DNA from: Labilibacter sediminis
GTDB lineage: Bacteria > Bacteroidota > Bacteroidia > Bacteroidales > Marinilabiliaceae
DNA length: 64,000 nt
Assembly (NCBI RefSeq): GCF_005877885.1
Contig: NZ_VCHY01000023.1
Span: 1 to 64,000, forward strand
Reading direction: 5' to 3'
Part shown: in pieces, positions 1 to 9,123 of the stretch
Layout: every line of letters begins with the position of its first letter
How positions within the stretch are numbered: the stretch's first letter is position 1
Notes under the pieces: model-generated
Databases searched by the model: none
The model's input: the letters and a program-made list of their open reading frames with translations, nothing else
Told to the model about the DNA's origin: nothing
Translations under genes and position numbers: made by a program

Positions 1-145
1 CAAAGAACGTAATAGGCTTAATGAGCCATGTTTATTTAATTTTTAATAACGTCCCTATTTTAATGGGACACTAGTGATATTATTTCAGAAATAACAGGAT
101 GGAATATACAGTTTATCCATCCTATTTATTCTTAATAGCCTCTAT
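1..145. other. Intergenic sequence at window edge
   Basis: No coding sequence is visible. The stretch lies downstream of the minus-strand GH117 gene and contains two small inverted repeats: GTCCC/GGGAC at 51-55/65-69, and the 8-bp pair listed as a terminator. Confidence 0.6.
96..123 (-). terminator. Candidate terminator of GH117 gene
   Basis: Perfect 8-bp inverted repeat (AGGATGGA at 96-103, TCCATCCT at 116-123) just downstream of the stop codon of the minus-strand GH117 gene. The sequence that follows on the minus strand is only moderately T-rich, so intrinsic termination is plausible, not certain. Confidence 0.45.
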
Positions 146-1414
146 TTATTGGTTAAGCACGGTATCTTCTTCCTTTTTTGTTTTAGCACGTATAGCTTTC
201 ATACTTTGCTCATCTAATCCGTGTTTGAAAAATACCTCCGGGGTGTAACGTGTTTGTTGCTTTTTAAATATTCGTCGGTTAAAATCTCTGCTTAAGTCAC
301 AGTCGAAGCGGGCCAAAATGCAGTGCGAGTAACCATGATGCTCTCCCACATTCATATGACATAAACCCCAGGTAATTCCTCTGCCATCACCATTGTTGGC
401 AAAGGCATCCTGCACAAATGGCCCTGGAGCAATAGGCATCATTTCGGTAATGGCAGCTATCTCAAAATTAACGCCATCGGCTGCATATTGAATGGTATTT
501 ACCTCAGGGCCATTTAAACTGGTCATAGAAGCAATACCTTCTTTCCATGGAAAGAAGCCCGTTTCGTGTCCTGAGTTAAGTACCGGGTTTAATGGATGCT
601 TCTCAAAAGGTCCGAAAGGGTGTTCTGCAATGGCTAAGCCCTGGGACTGTTCAATACGTTTGGGATTAGCTTGTTTATCAAAGCGAGATTTATAATACAG
701 GTAGATTATGCCTTTATATATTAAGGGATATGGATCGTGGATAGCATGCTGATCCCATTCTCCCTCTTTCCCGTTTTCAAGTACAATTTTACCGGCTGTC
801 TTCCATGGTCCTTTAGGTGAATCAGCAACAGCTACTGTTACCGGGCAATAATCGCCACCGCTTAATCCCGGAGCTTCAAAAAATGCCTGATAATACAGAT
901 AGTATTTACCTTTCCATTGTAATATATCAGGTGTTGAAACTGAACGGTGCCCCGGTTCTGGCTTTTTCGATCTTTTGATGGCAACGCCTTGCTCTTCCCA
1001 ATGAAAACCATCCGTGCTGATAGCATACCATATTTCACATAAATCCCAATCATAGGATGGTATAGTTTCATTGCATTTTTTTGCGCCCTGTGGTTTTGAT
1101 TTGGTATCTCGATGTGTGTACCACACATAATACGTACCATCTATTTTTAGCACTTTTGATGGATCTCTGCGAGAAATACTACCGTCATCATTGCAGTAAT
1201 CCAATCCTGTAACGGGTGTGTATTTAAAGGTTGAAAAGAGTTCGTTGGATTCAAAGGCATTACCATTCCATTGGTCATAGAAACGATGCATAGCAGAGCT
1301 CATTTCTCTTTCCGGCTTTTCGTCCGGCAGCACATAGGGGAAAGCATCCTGTGCCTCACAATATGCAGAAGCAACTAAAAGCAGTAATAAAAATGAATAT
1401 AACCGATGGTGCAT
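146..1414 (-). CDS. Secreted GH117-type 3,6-anhydro-L-galactosidase
   Basis: Likely exo-acting alpha-1,3-(3,6-anhydro)-L-galactosidase (neoagarobiose hydrolase type), which removes L-AHG from the non-reducing end of neoagaro-oligosaccharides. An N-terminal signal peptide (about residues 1-21) predicts export. The body has five-bladed-propeller features: RRDPSKVLKIDG at about 82-93 (Asp84), EIWYAISTDGFHWEEQG at about 127-143, STPDIL around Asp163 and IHDPYPL around Asp227. These acidic blade motifs occur in GH117 and the related GH43-like fold. Length (422 aa) is usual for the family. It lies 12 bp downstream of a beta-helix protein gene and near a second GH117 gene, probably in one transcript. 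The L-AHG operon on the other strand supports the substrate. Subfamily, and activity on sulfated or methylated ends, cannot be read. Confidence 0.82.
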   Translation of the reverse strand: MHHRLYSFLLLLLVASAYCEAQDAFPYVLPDEKPEREMSSAMHRFYDQWNGNAFESNELFSTFKYTPVTGLDYCNDDGSISRRDPSKVLKIDGTYYVWYTHRDTKSKPQGAKKCNETIPSYDWDLCEIWYAISTDGFHWEEQGVAIKRSKKPEPGHRSVSTPDILQWKGKYYLYYQAFFEAPGLSGGDYCPVTVAVADSPKGPWKTAGKIVLENGKEGEWDQHAIHDPYPLIYKGIIYLYYKSRFDKQANPKRIEQSQGLAIAEHPFGPFEKHPLNPVLNSGHETGFFPWKEGIASMTSLNGPEVNTIQYAADGVNFEIAAITEMMPIAPGPFVQDAFANNGDGRGITWGLCHMNVGEHHGYSHCILARFDCDLSRDFNRRIFKKQQTRYTPEVFFKHGLDEQSMKAIRAKTKKEEDTVLNQ

Positions 1415-1426
1415 AATGTTTCAAAT

Positions 1427-3880
1427 CTATTTTTTAATGATCTTTTTATAATAGCATTCTCCTGATTCTGTTTCTATAATAACAATTAGTAAACCATCCT
1501 GAATGGATGCAATATTGATCTTACCAGTTGGATTGCTAAGTTGTAGTAGTTTCATCCCCAAGTGATTGTACGCATCCACTGATTTTACCTTTACTGTTGA
1601 CTTAAGCAAAATAAAATCCTCAGCCGGATTTGGATATAAGCTGATTTCTGAACTATTCGATATTTCTTTTATCCCAATATGCAAAGGCACTTCAATACCG
1701 CCGGTTTTGAAGGACCATAGATCTCCACCTACAAGTTGATTATTAACAACAGCATCTACTCGCCAGTAATAGGTCGTGTTTTTCTTCAGATCATCCAAAA
1801 AACAAATATTGGAGTCAAATTCTCCCTTATACTCCAGGTTATCGGCGGAAGTGCCAAACCAAACCTGATGAGCAGTAGCATCCAATGCCTCCAGCCACAT
1901 CAGATCGGCGTAATACATAGCGGTTTCTGTTTTATCAGGAGGGATAGGCGTTGATGCTTTCTCATCCTTAAATCTGGCAATCCAGTAATGTATGTCTCCA
2001 TATTCGTAAGCACCTATATCCGGTTTTTCGCCAACAAAAGGAAAATCAACGCCTTCAATAAGTCCGCCGCCATCAACCAGCACTGATCCTTCCTTTGGTC
2101 TGAAATCCAGGTTGTCAGGATCCATTAGCTGGCTTCTGACATCATGCTTGGTAATGTCGCTCACCCAGTTGTTAGACAGTTCACCACGCAATGGAAATTC
2201 ATCAACCGGCTTAACTCTGTGCGATGACATGGTACCACCCAGGTTATTTTTAGTGATGGTATTGTTATTTCCATATTCAGGTATTTCGGGCGGTGATATG
2301 ATAGCGAAATCATTGTCCTCACAATCAAATACAGTGTTGTTGTATATTTTATGATTGTCGCCTTTCACCATTAAACCACGACCGGCATTCCAGCCCACAT
2401 TAAAACGCATTGTTCCATCAATCATATTAGAAGAAACCGGTTCGTTGTATTCATCGCCATCAAAACGTAAAGCCATTTTAACCATATCGTGCATCCAGTT
2501 ATATTGTGGACTGGAACCTATCATTGTCTTAGGTCCCAGTTGAAATGCCGATCCATCGTCCTGCAAATGTCCGATACTGGATACTCTGTTATACTCAGCA
2601 TGATAGGTGCCATTAACACCCATGGCTTCGGAACCTCCGGTTTGATAGATGGTATTGCGTACAAATGTGAGGTTGGTGATTTTCCCGGTTATGGTACGGC
2701 CTCTTTTGCGCACACAAGAGAAATCAATATGATGAAACAGGTTATTTTCAATGGTATGGCTGTCACCATTGATATCGATACCCGGACCATCTGTATAAGC
2801 AAATTTACAATTGTATAATGTGCAATTATTGCCCGATATATACGATGCATCGGCACCGATTACATTCTCTTTCAGCATCCTTTTGGAATAGGAAGCATAA
2901 TCGAATTGGCAGTTCTGAATCGTTACATTTTCCGAAATATTGACATTAAAAGTAGATGCAAAGAAATCAAAGCCATTCATCTCTATCCACGATGCATTTT
3001 GGATATCAAAACTATAACTTAAGGTCTTTCCGGATATTTTTGAGTTGTTAATATCCATCCCGGGAAGCGGAATAACAAATAATTCTTTGGTACTTTTATC
3101 AAAATACCATTCGCCGGGCGCATCTAATAAAGCGGGATGACATTCAAGGAAATACCAGGCATGTGCCATGTTTTTACCATTGATGTACCCTTTGAATTTG
3201 TTCGTCAGGTAATCCCAGTTGGCCCATTCGTATTCAAAGTAATTGCTGTTGGCCTGATGATTCTGAACAATACTTCCATAGGTAATCATAGAGTTGATGT
3301 TCATTACAGCCACAGCACCATCCAGACTTTTATTGAACGATGCCAGATTTTTTGTGCCCTCATCGCGCAGGTAACCCAATCCGCTGCCACTAGCATCTTC
3401 ATAATGCTTAACCGGTACAGCCCAGGTTTCGGGTCTGCTCCACCAATTACTATTTTCCACAACCGGACTACTGGCATTGGGCCAGCGCGCCGATACCATC
3501 ATTGTTTCATCAATAAACAATTGCCAGATATCCTTAGGCAGAGTTGTTTGATAGGTACCGTTGTTATTGGTCCAGCTAATATCAAATGTCTCTGTGCCAT
3601 CTAAGGTTACTTTCTCATCCTCGTATGGCATAAATACGATGGGAGCATTTTCTGTACCTGACAATCCGTTGATCGAAACTGTTTCGTGATAGTTGCCTTC
3701 CCGAATAAAACAGGTGTCGCCTGCCGACATTACCGAAACTGCCTTTTGAATGCTAGCAAAAGGTGCTGCCAGACTTCCTGAGTTTGTATCACTACCATTG
3801 GTAGCAACATACAACTTTGTTTGACCATAAGATATCAAACCCATGAGCCACAACAGGCATATACAGGATGTAATTTTCAT
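1427..3880 (-). CDS. Secreted beta-helix protein with Fn3-like and T9SS domains
   Basis: An 817-aa exported protein. After a signal peptide (about 1-19) comes an entry motif typical of right-handed parallel beta-helix proteins (LYVATNGSDTNSGS...PFASIQKAV), then a long run of helix coils rich in N-x-I/F and 'NNTI' turns (about 90-600). A fibronectin-III-like segment follows (about 650-735, with TTYYWRVDAV), then a C-terminal T9SS sorting domain starting near SLYPNPAEDF and ending in KKIIKK. The fold is shared by many polysaccharide lyases and some glycosidases (for example GH28, GH82, GH110, PL6), but I see no motif that fixes the family. Sitting between two GH117 genes, it probably acts at the cell surface on the same galactan. 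Substrate and reaction are unknown. Confidence 0.75.
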   Translation of the reverse strand: MKITSCICLLWLMGLISYGQTKLYVATNGSDTNSGSLAAPFASIQKAVSVMSAGDTCFIREGNYHETVSINGLSGTENAPIVFMPYEDEKVTLDGTETFDISWTNNNGTYQTTLPKDIWQLFIDETMMVSARWPNASSPVVENSNWWSRPETWAVPVKHYEDASGSGLGYLRDEGTKNLASFNKSLDGAVAVMNINSMITYGSIVQNHQANSNYFEYEWANWDYLTNKFKGYINGKNMAHAWYFLECHPALLDAPGEWYFDKSTKELFVIPLPGMDINNSKISGKTLSYSFDIQNASWIEMNGFDFFASTFNVNISENVTIQNCQFDYASYSKRMLKENVIGADASYISGNNCTLYNCKFAYTDGPGIDINGDSHTIENNLFHHIDFSCVRKRGRTITGKITNLTFVRNTIYQTGGSEAMGVNGTYHAEYNRVSSIGHLQDDGSAFQLGPKTMIGSSPQYNWMHDMVKMALRFDGDEYNEPVSSNMIDGTMRFNVGWNAGRGLMVKGDNHKIYNNTVFDCEDNDFAIISPPEIPEYGNNNTITKNNLGGTMSSHRVKPVDEFPLRGELSNNWVSDITKHDVRSQLMDPDNLDFRPKEGSVLVDGGGLIEGVDFPFVGEKPDIGAYEYGDIHYWIARFKDEKASTPIPPDKTETAMYYADLMWLEALDATAHQVWFGTSADNLEYKGEFDSNICFLDDLKKNTTYYWRVDAVVNNQLVGGDLWSFKTGGIEVPLHIGIKEISNSSEISLYPNPAEDFILLKSTVKVKSVDAYNHLGMKLLQLSNPTGKINIASIQDGLLIVIIETESGECYYKKIIKK

Positions 3881-3915
3881 AACTGCGTTTTCTTGTTTTA
3901 TTTAAGACGTTAATT

Positions 3916-5187
3916 TTAATGTTTCGGTTTTGAAAAATTAACATTGTATCGGATGATAAAGGCCTCTTTGGACCCTAAGCGATAGCCGTGCGACAATCCC
4001 CATTTGGGCATTGGAGCCGGATGAAGGTCAATGTCTTTAAAATTCCCTTCGCGGAAGAACGTACCGGCATGCGGCACATCTGTTACGTGCGATACCATTT
4101 TGAAGTTCAAACCATCTTCGGCATATTGCATGGAGTATAGCTCCGGGCCTTGGCGCACCAATCCGCAAACACCACTTTTGTAGGGGAAGATAACCACTTC
4201 GTGCCCTCCGCAAACAACCGGATTAAGTTCTGACTTGATGAATGGGCCTTCCGGTGAATCAGCAATGGCAACCCCCCAACCAATATAAAAGTCTTCGCCA
4301 TGCTGTGATCTGTCGGCATGGTCGCCATCACCTTTATAATACAAGTAGTACTTTCCACCTTTTACGATCAATGAGGGGTCGTGTACCTTGCGCGAATCAA
4401 AATGACCGGGTTCGCCAAGACCAAGTATGGGCTCTTTGGTTTTGTGCCATGGTCCTTCCGGTGAATCGGCCCAGGCCATGGCTATGTGGTGAGGTCCGTC
4501 GCGGTACACATGAGGTGAGTGTGCCACCTGGTAATACAGGTAATATTTATCATTGGCTACCAGAATATCAGGGGTAAAGACACAGCGGTCGTCATAGCTG
4601 CCTTTAGGCCCCGGTTCTAAAGCAACGCCTTGTTCTTCCCATGTGAAGCCATCTTTGGATGTGGCATGCCAGATAGACACATAATCCCATGAATAAATAC
4701 GCTTCCATTGATTCCTGATTTCCTGATAAGCTTCCTGTGAACCACTTTCCTGGCCAACAGGAGGAACACCCCATGTTTTACTATACCAAATATGGTAGGT
4801 GTCGCCTATTTTTATAGGGCTCGTAGGGTCACGGAAAGTCGTGTTATCCTGAAAACCATCTATAGCATGACGCAAATGGTATGCAGTACCCAAGGGTCTT
4901 TTATGGCGAGGAAGCCTGACCAAATAAGGACCTTCGGGATCGTTGTTGTAGATGTCTAACTTTTCCTTTACTAAAGGATCATTAGCGGCTTTATTCATAT
5001 AACCTAAGCCTTCCGTTAAAAAGTAAGAAAACCTTGGAAAGAAGGGGTTTAATGCCTCAAATTTTAAATCACTCTCTTTATAACGTTTAAATGCTTTGCT
5101 ATACTTAACATTCTTTTGATATGTGTGTGTTTGTGAAAATATCGCTTGGGTAAGCAAACAAGCTATAAATAAGTAAATGTATTTCAT
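3916..5187 (-). CDS. Secreted GH117-type 3,6-anhydro-L-galactosidase, second copy
   Basis: A 423-aa paralogue of the GH117 gene at the window start, but divergent. It has a signal peptide (about 1-19), an N-terminal helical extension (about 25-100) and the propeller motifs FRDPTSPIKIGDTYHIWYS (Asp120), SIWHATSKDGFTWEEQG, CVFTPDIL and KVHDPSLI. Blade repeats of the form KYYLYY recur. It is the first gene of a minus-strand group with the beta-helix protein (35-bp gap) and the other GH117. It is divergently arranged with the L-AHG catabolic operon, so the 416-bp gap at 5188-5603 is probably a two-way promoter. The decayed remnant at 12865-13262 matches this copy best. Activity on neoagaro-oligosaccharides is inferred from family and context. 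Confidence 0.82.
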   Translation of the reverse strand: MKYIYLFIACLLTQAIFSQTHTYQKNVKYSKAFKRYKESDLKFEALNPFFPRFSYFLTEGLGYMNKAANDPLVKEKLDIYNNDPEGPYLVRLPRHKRPLGTAYHLRHAIDGFQDNTTFRDPTSPIKIGDTYHIWYSKTWGVPPVGQESGSQEAYQEIRNQWKRIYSWDYVSIWHATSKDGFTWEEQGVALEPGPKGSYDDRCVFTPDILVANDKYYLYYQVAHSPHVYRDGPHHIAMAWADSPEGPWHKTKEPILGLGEPGHFDSRKVHDPSLIVKGGKYYLYYKGDGDHADRSQHGEDFYIGWGVAIADSPEGPFIKSELNPVVCGGHEVVIFPYKSGVCGLVRQGPELYSMQYAEDGLNFKMVSHVTDVPHAGTFFREGNFKDIDLHPAPMPKWGLSHGYRLGSKEAFIIRYNVNFSKPKH

Positions 5188-5603
5188 TGTTTTTAGTGTT
5201 TATAATTTTTTCCTGCGCAATTATCTGTTTTACACTTGTGAATAAAGCAAAGTAAACATGGATAGCTAGTTGAGAATGCCACATATTTCCCAAAAAATAC
5301 TCTCACAGTAAGGATTTGATAGTATACCATTTTTTCTGCTTTATGATCCGGTTATGAATTTGCCGCAAAAATTAAATAATACCAATGCGGATTTTCGTCT
5401 GTATGGTGCTTGTTACTAGTGTGGTGTCTGGTTTTTTCACAGCAGTTCCATGCTGCCGTATTTAATATGTTCTATTAATTGGGAAAAATGAATTATACGA
5501 ATAGTAGAATACTAACTTCTTTTGTTTCAAACGCAACTAAACCAATAACCAGGAAACGATTAATGTCTGATATCACAGGATTAAAATAATTTATACATAA
5601 TAT
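5188..5603. promoter_or_regulatory. Divergent intergenic region, GH117 / L-AHG operon
   Basis: A 416-bp gap between divergent genes with no convincing ORF. It must hold the promoters of the minus-strand GH117 group and the plus-strand L-AHG operon. I cannot point to a certain operator. No regulator gene is adjacent. Confidence 0.5.
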
Positions 5604-6617
5604 ATGAAAGCATCATTATACGAAGGTAATAAAACCTTCACTGTTGTAGAAAAAGAAGTAGAAGAGCCAAAAGCTGGAGAAGTAAGAGTAAAGGTTGCAT
5701 ATTGCGGTGTTTGCGGAACAGATGTTCATATTTATCATGGTATGATGGATCAGCGCGTAAATATTCCAGAAACGATTGGTCATGAAATGTCAGGAACAAT
5801 AGATGCAGTTGGCGAAGGTGTAAATAACTTCAAAGTAGGTGATAAAATTACAGTTCGTCCATTGGATAATAGAGAAGAGGCACCATCGGATAAAGGGTTT
5901 GGCCACATAGCCAATAAGCTTAAATTCATAGGAATCGATAGTCAGGGTGCTTTTCAACAATACTGGAATGTTCCTGCTTTTACATTACACAAACTTCAGG
6001 AGGCAACGGATTTGAAATTGGCCGCATTAATTGAACCCCTTTCAGTAGCATGTCACGATGTGCGTATGGGTGAACTTACAGCAGGAGAAACAGCAGTTGT
6101 TTCTGGTGGAGGTCCTATCGGGCTATTGGTTGCTTTGGTAGCCAAAAGTAAAGGAGCTAAGGTTATAATTTCTGAGGTCAATGAGGTACGTATCAAAAAG
6201 GCACAGGAAATGGGCTTTGATGTTGTTAATCCGATCAAAACTGATTTAGTGGAGTATGTACATAAAAAGACTGATGGTGGGTTAGCTGACGTTGTTTTTG
6301 AAGTAGCAGGAGTGCAGGCTTCGTTGGATATTGTAACTGAAGTAGCTGGTATTCGCGGGCGTATAGTTATGGTGGCTATTTACGGGGAGCCTAAACCAGT
6401 GAACCTATTCAAGTTTTTCTGGAAAGAGCTTAAGTTAATTGGTGCTCGTGTTTATGAAAAAGAAGATTATGAAGAGTCAATTCAATTGATAACTGAGAAA
6501 AAATATCCTTTCGAAAGAATTATTACGGATACTAAACCTTTAGAGCAAATTCAAGAGCTTTTTGAAAGCATTGATTCTAATCCGGAAGGAATGAAGTATT
6601 TGGTAGACTGTCAATAG
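5604..6617 (+). CDS. MDR-family dehydrogenase, candidate 2-keto-3-deoxy-L-galactonate 5-dehydrogenase
   Basis: Zinc-type alcohol dehydrogenase of the medium-chain family, 337 aa, cytoplasmic. Visible residues are GVCGTD (Cys37), GHE (His60-Glu61) and Glu144 in LIEPLSVAC as catalytic-zinc ligands, and a Rossmann motif VVSGGGPIGLL (about 165-175). The lobe that normally carries the four structural-zinc cysteines lacks them (about 85-110, VRPLDNREEAPSDKG), so the structural zinc is probably absent. In the L-AHG pathway an MDR enzyme oxidises 2-keto-3-deoxy-L-galactonate to the 2,5-diketo acid. First place in an operon with an SDR, an ALDH and a cycloisomerase makes that the best assignment. Another polyol or sugar-acid dehydrogenase role is possible. 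Confidence 0.75.
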   Translation: MKASLYEGNKTFTVVEKEVEEPKAGEVRVKVAYCGVCGTDVHIYHGMMDQRVNIPETIGHEMSGTIDAVGEGVNNFKVGDKITVRPLDNREEAPSDKGFGHIANKLKFIGIDSQGAFQQYWNVPAFTLHKLQEATDLKLAALIEPLSVACHDVRMGELTAGETAVVSGGGPIGLLVALVAKSKGAKVIISEVNEVRIKKAQEMGFDVVNPIKTDLVEYVHKKTDGGLADVVFEVAGVQASLDIVTEVAGIRGRIVMVAIYGEPKPVNLFKFFWKELKLIGARVYEKEDYEESIQLITEKKYPFERIITDTKPLEQIQELFESIDSNPEGMKYLVDCQ

Positions 6618-6716
6618 AAATTTAATGCAAGTATAGGGAGTACGATCGCTTTGTCTGAAGTTTCCGATCTCGCTAGGTTGCATGGGTAATAATAAAATGA
6701 ATAAACAACTATAAAA

Positions 6717-7487
6717 ATGAGCATAATAGATAAATTTAGCATAGAAGGAAAAGTTGCATTAGTAACCGGGTGTAAGAGAGGTATTGGAATGGGAATGGCA
6801 GTGGCTTTGGCTGAGGCAGGAGCTAACATTATTGGAGTAAGCGCATCTCTTGAAAAGAATGGTAGTGAGGTTGAGAAAGCAGTTACTGCTGTAGGACGAA
6901 AATTTACAGCTTATACATGTGATTTTAGTAACCGTGAATCGCTATACGCATTTATTAAAGAAGTAAAGGCTGAGAATCCTGTAATTGATATCTTGGTAAA
7001 TAATGCTGGCACTATTTTAAGAGCACCAGCAGCCGAGCATCCTGACGAAATGTGGGATAAAGTGATTGAAGTGAATCAAAATGCTCAATTCATTCTTACA
7101 CGCGAGTTTGGTAAAGAAATGGTAGAGCGAGGATCAGGTAAAATTGTTTTTACAGCTTCATTATTAACATTTCAGGGGGGGATTACTGTTCCTGGGTACG
7201 CAGCTAGTAAAGGTGCCATTGGTCAGTTAACCATGGCATTTGCAAATGAGTGGGCATCCAAGGGAGTAAACGTTAATGCCATTGCACCAGGGTATATCGA
7301 TACTGATAATACAGAGGCTTTACGTAATGATCCTGTTCGTTCTGAGCAGATCTTATCTCGTATTCCGGCCGGAAGATGGGGTAAACCGGAAGATTTTGCC
7401 GGACCAGTAGTATTTCTTTGTTCCGAAGCTGGAGCATATATGCATGGAAGCATTATGCTTGTTGACGGTGGATGGATGGGGCGATAA
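6717..7487 (+). CDS. KduD-like SDR, candidate 2,5-diketo-3-deoxygluconate 5-reductase
   Basis: Short-chain dehydrogenase of 256 aa with the NAD(P) motif TGCKRGIG (about 17-24), NNAG (95-98) and the catalytic triad Ser148, Tyr161 and Lys165 (YAASK). The C-terminal part (NAIAPGYIDTDNTEAL, then LVDGGWMGR at the end) is typical of 2-deoxy-D-gluconate 3-dehydrogenase / KduD. In agar degraders an SDR of this kind reduces the 2,5-diketo acid made from L-AHG to 2-keto-3-deoxy-D-gluconate. It follows the MDR gene by 99 bp and precedes the ALDH gene by 100 bp, in the same direction. A 3-dehydrogenase acting on another hexulosonate (uronate pathway) is the main alternative. Confidence 0.8.
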   Translation: MSIIDKFSIEGKVALVTGCKRGIGMGMAVALAEAGANIIGVSASLEKNGSEVEKAVTAVGRKFTAYTCDFSNRESLYAFIKEVKAENPVIDILVNNAGTILRAPAAEHPDEMWDKVIEVNQNAQFILTREFGKEMVERGSGKIVFTASLLTFQGGITVPGYAASKGAIGQLTMAFANEWASKGVNVNAIAPGYIDTDNTEALRNDPVRSEQILSRIPAGRWGKPEDFAGPVVFLCSEAGAYMHGSIMLVDGGWMGR

Positions 7488-7587
7488 GCTTAAGTTATAA
7501 GGCACAAAATCATAAAATACGTCTTTGTGTCTTTATGTAATAATTTGTCAAATTACAATTGAAATCTAACATTCTAATTTCAATAAA

Positions 7588-9045
7588 ATGAATACCACCA
7601 AATTAAATTTCAAGCAATACATAAATGGTACATGGGTTGAACCAACAAATGGTGAAACTGCTAACATTTTTAACCCTTCTAATGATAAAATAGAAGGAAC
7701 GGTTGCCAATGGTAATGAGGAAGATGCTATTAATGCATTAGAGGCTGCAGAAGCAGCACAAAAAGTGTGGGGGAAAGTGCCAGCACGAAAGCGCGCGGAA
7801 TTATTGTATGCGTTTACTGCACAAATAAAAGCCCATAGAGAAGAGTTAGCTACAGTATTAACCAAAGAACAAGGTAAGTTATTTAAAGTTGCTCAGTTTG
7901 AGGTTGATGTATGTATTTCATTTATAGAGTATGCCTGTGAATGGGCACGCCATATTGAAGGAGATATCATCCCTTCAGACAATGAAAATGAACAAATATG
8001 GATTCAGAAAATACCACGTGGAGTGGTAGTGGCTATCACAGCATGGAATTTTCCGTTAGCATTAGCCGGTCGTAAGATCGGTCCTGCTTTAGTTGCGGGA
8101 AACACAATTGTGGTTAAACCTACAACAGAAACACCAATGTCTACATTGATGTTAGGAGAATTGGCAAAGAAAGCGGGTATTCCGGATGGAGTGCTGAATA
8201 TTATTACTGGTCCTGGCCGTTCAATGGGAACAGCCTTGTGTAAAAATAAAATAACAAAAATGGTGACGATGACAGGCAGTACTCCTGCGGGACAAGCCAT
8301 TTTTAAAGCAGCATCTGAAAATCTTGCTCATGTGCAGTTAGAACTTGGAGGCAAGGCACCTTTCATTGCTTTTGAGGATTGTGATATTGAAGCAGCAGTG
8401 GAAGGAGCCCTTCACTCTCGCTTCGATAATTGTGGTCAGGTATGTACTTGTAACGAGCGTATGTATATTCATGAGGATATCTACGATCAGTTTATGACTA
8501 AGTTCATGGAAAAAGTAAAAGCCATTAAAGTAGGGGATCCATTTGATGCATCTTCAGATATGGGAGCAAAGGTGAATAAGTCTGAGCTTAAGCATATGCA
8601 AGAATTAGTTGAAGTGAGTGTAAAAGAAGGTGCAACTTTAGCTTATGGTGGTAAAACGCCAGAAGGTGTTGAATATGAGAAAGGAAACTGGTTTATGCCT
8701 ACTGTCTTAACTGATGTAAAACAGGATATGACTATCGTTCATGAAGAGGCATTTGGACCTATTCTTCCGGTTATCAAATTTAGCGATTTCGATCAGGTTG
8801 TGGAGTGGGCCAACGATTGTGAGTTTGGTTTAGCAGCAATGGTTTATACCAATGATATGAATCGTGTTATGCGCTTAAACAGCGAACTCGACTTTGGAGA
8901 AATATACATTAACCGTGGCCATGGTGAGCTACATCAAGGATTCCACAATGGATACAAGATGAGTGGTACCGGCGGTGAAGATGGGAAATATGGATTTGAG
9001 CAGTATCTGGAAAAGAAGACATTTTACGTAAGGTTTAAAGGGTAA
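7588..9045 (+). CDS. AldA-like aldehyde dehydrogenase, candidate L-AHG dehydrogenase
   Basis: A complete 485-aa NAD(P)-dependent aldehyde dehydrogenase. Visible catalytic residues are Asn154 (AWNFP), Glu252 (LELGGK) and Cys286 in NCGQVCTCNER. The last motif resembles the E. coli lactaldehyde dehydrogenase AldA rather than betaine-aldehyde enzymes. Known L-AHG dehydrogenases belong to this group and oxidise L-AHG to 3,6-anhydro-L-galactonate. Placement directly before a cycloisomerase gene specific to that product makes this assignment strong. A lactaldehyde dehydrogenase role in fucose or rhamnose breakdown is the alternative, since a RhaT-like permease and GH29 enzymes are nearby. Confidence 0.82.
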   Translation: MNTTKLNFKQYINGTWVEPTNGETANIFNPSNDKIEGTVANGNEEDAINALEAAEAAQKVWGKVPARKRAELLYAFTAQIKAHREELATVLTKEQGKLFKVAQFEVDVCISFIEYACEWARHIEGDIIPSDNENEQIWIQKIPRGVVVAITAWNFPLALAGRKIGPALVAGNTIVVKPTTETPMSTLMLGELAKKAGIPDGVLNIITGPGRSMGTALCKNKITKMVTMTGSTPAGQAIFKAASENLAHVQLELGGKAPFIAFEDCDIEAAVEGALHSRFDNCGQVCTCNERMYIHEDIYDQFMTKFMEKVKAIKVGDPFDASSDMGAKVNKSELKHMQELVEVSVKEGATLAYGGKTPEGVEYEKGNWFMPTVLTDVKQDMTIVHEEAFGPILPVIKFSDFDQVVEWANDCEFGLAAMVYTNDMNRVMRLNSELDFGEIYINRGHGELHQGFHNGYKMSGTGGEDGKYGFEQYLEKKTFYVRFKG

Positions 9046-9123
9046 CGAAATATTATAGCTAAGAATCAGAAGTAGGGTGGTTTGCCTAAATGTAAATCAC
9101 CTGATGTCTTGAAACTTTATAAA

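Noticed and set aside
3137-3604. 155-codon plus-strand frame
   Set aside because: Shadow of the beta-helix gene on the other strand; no domain of its own.
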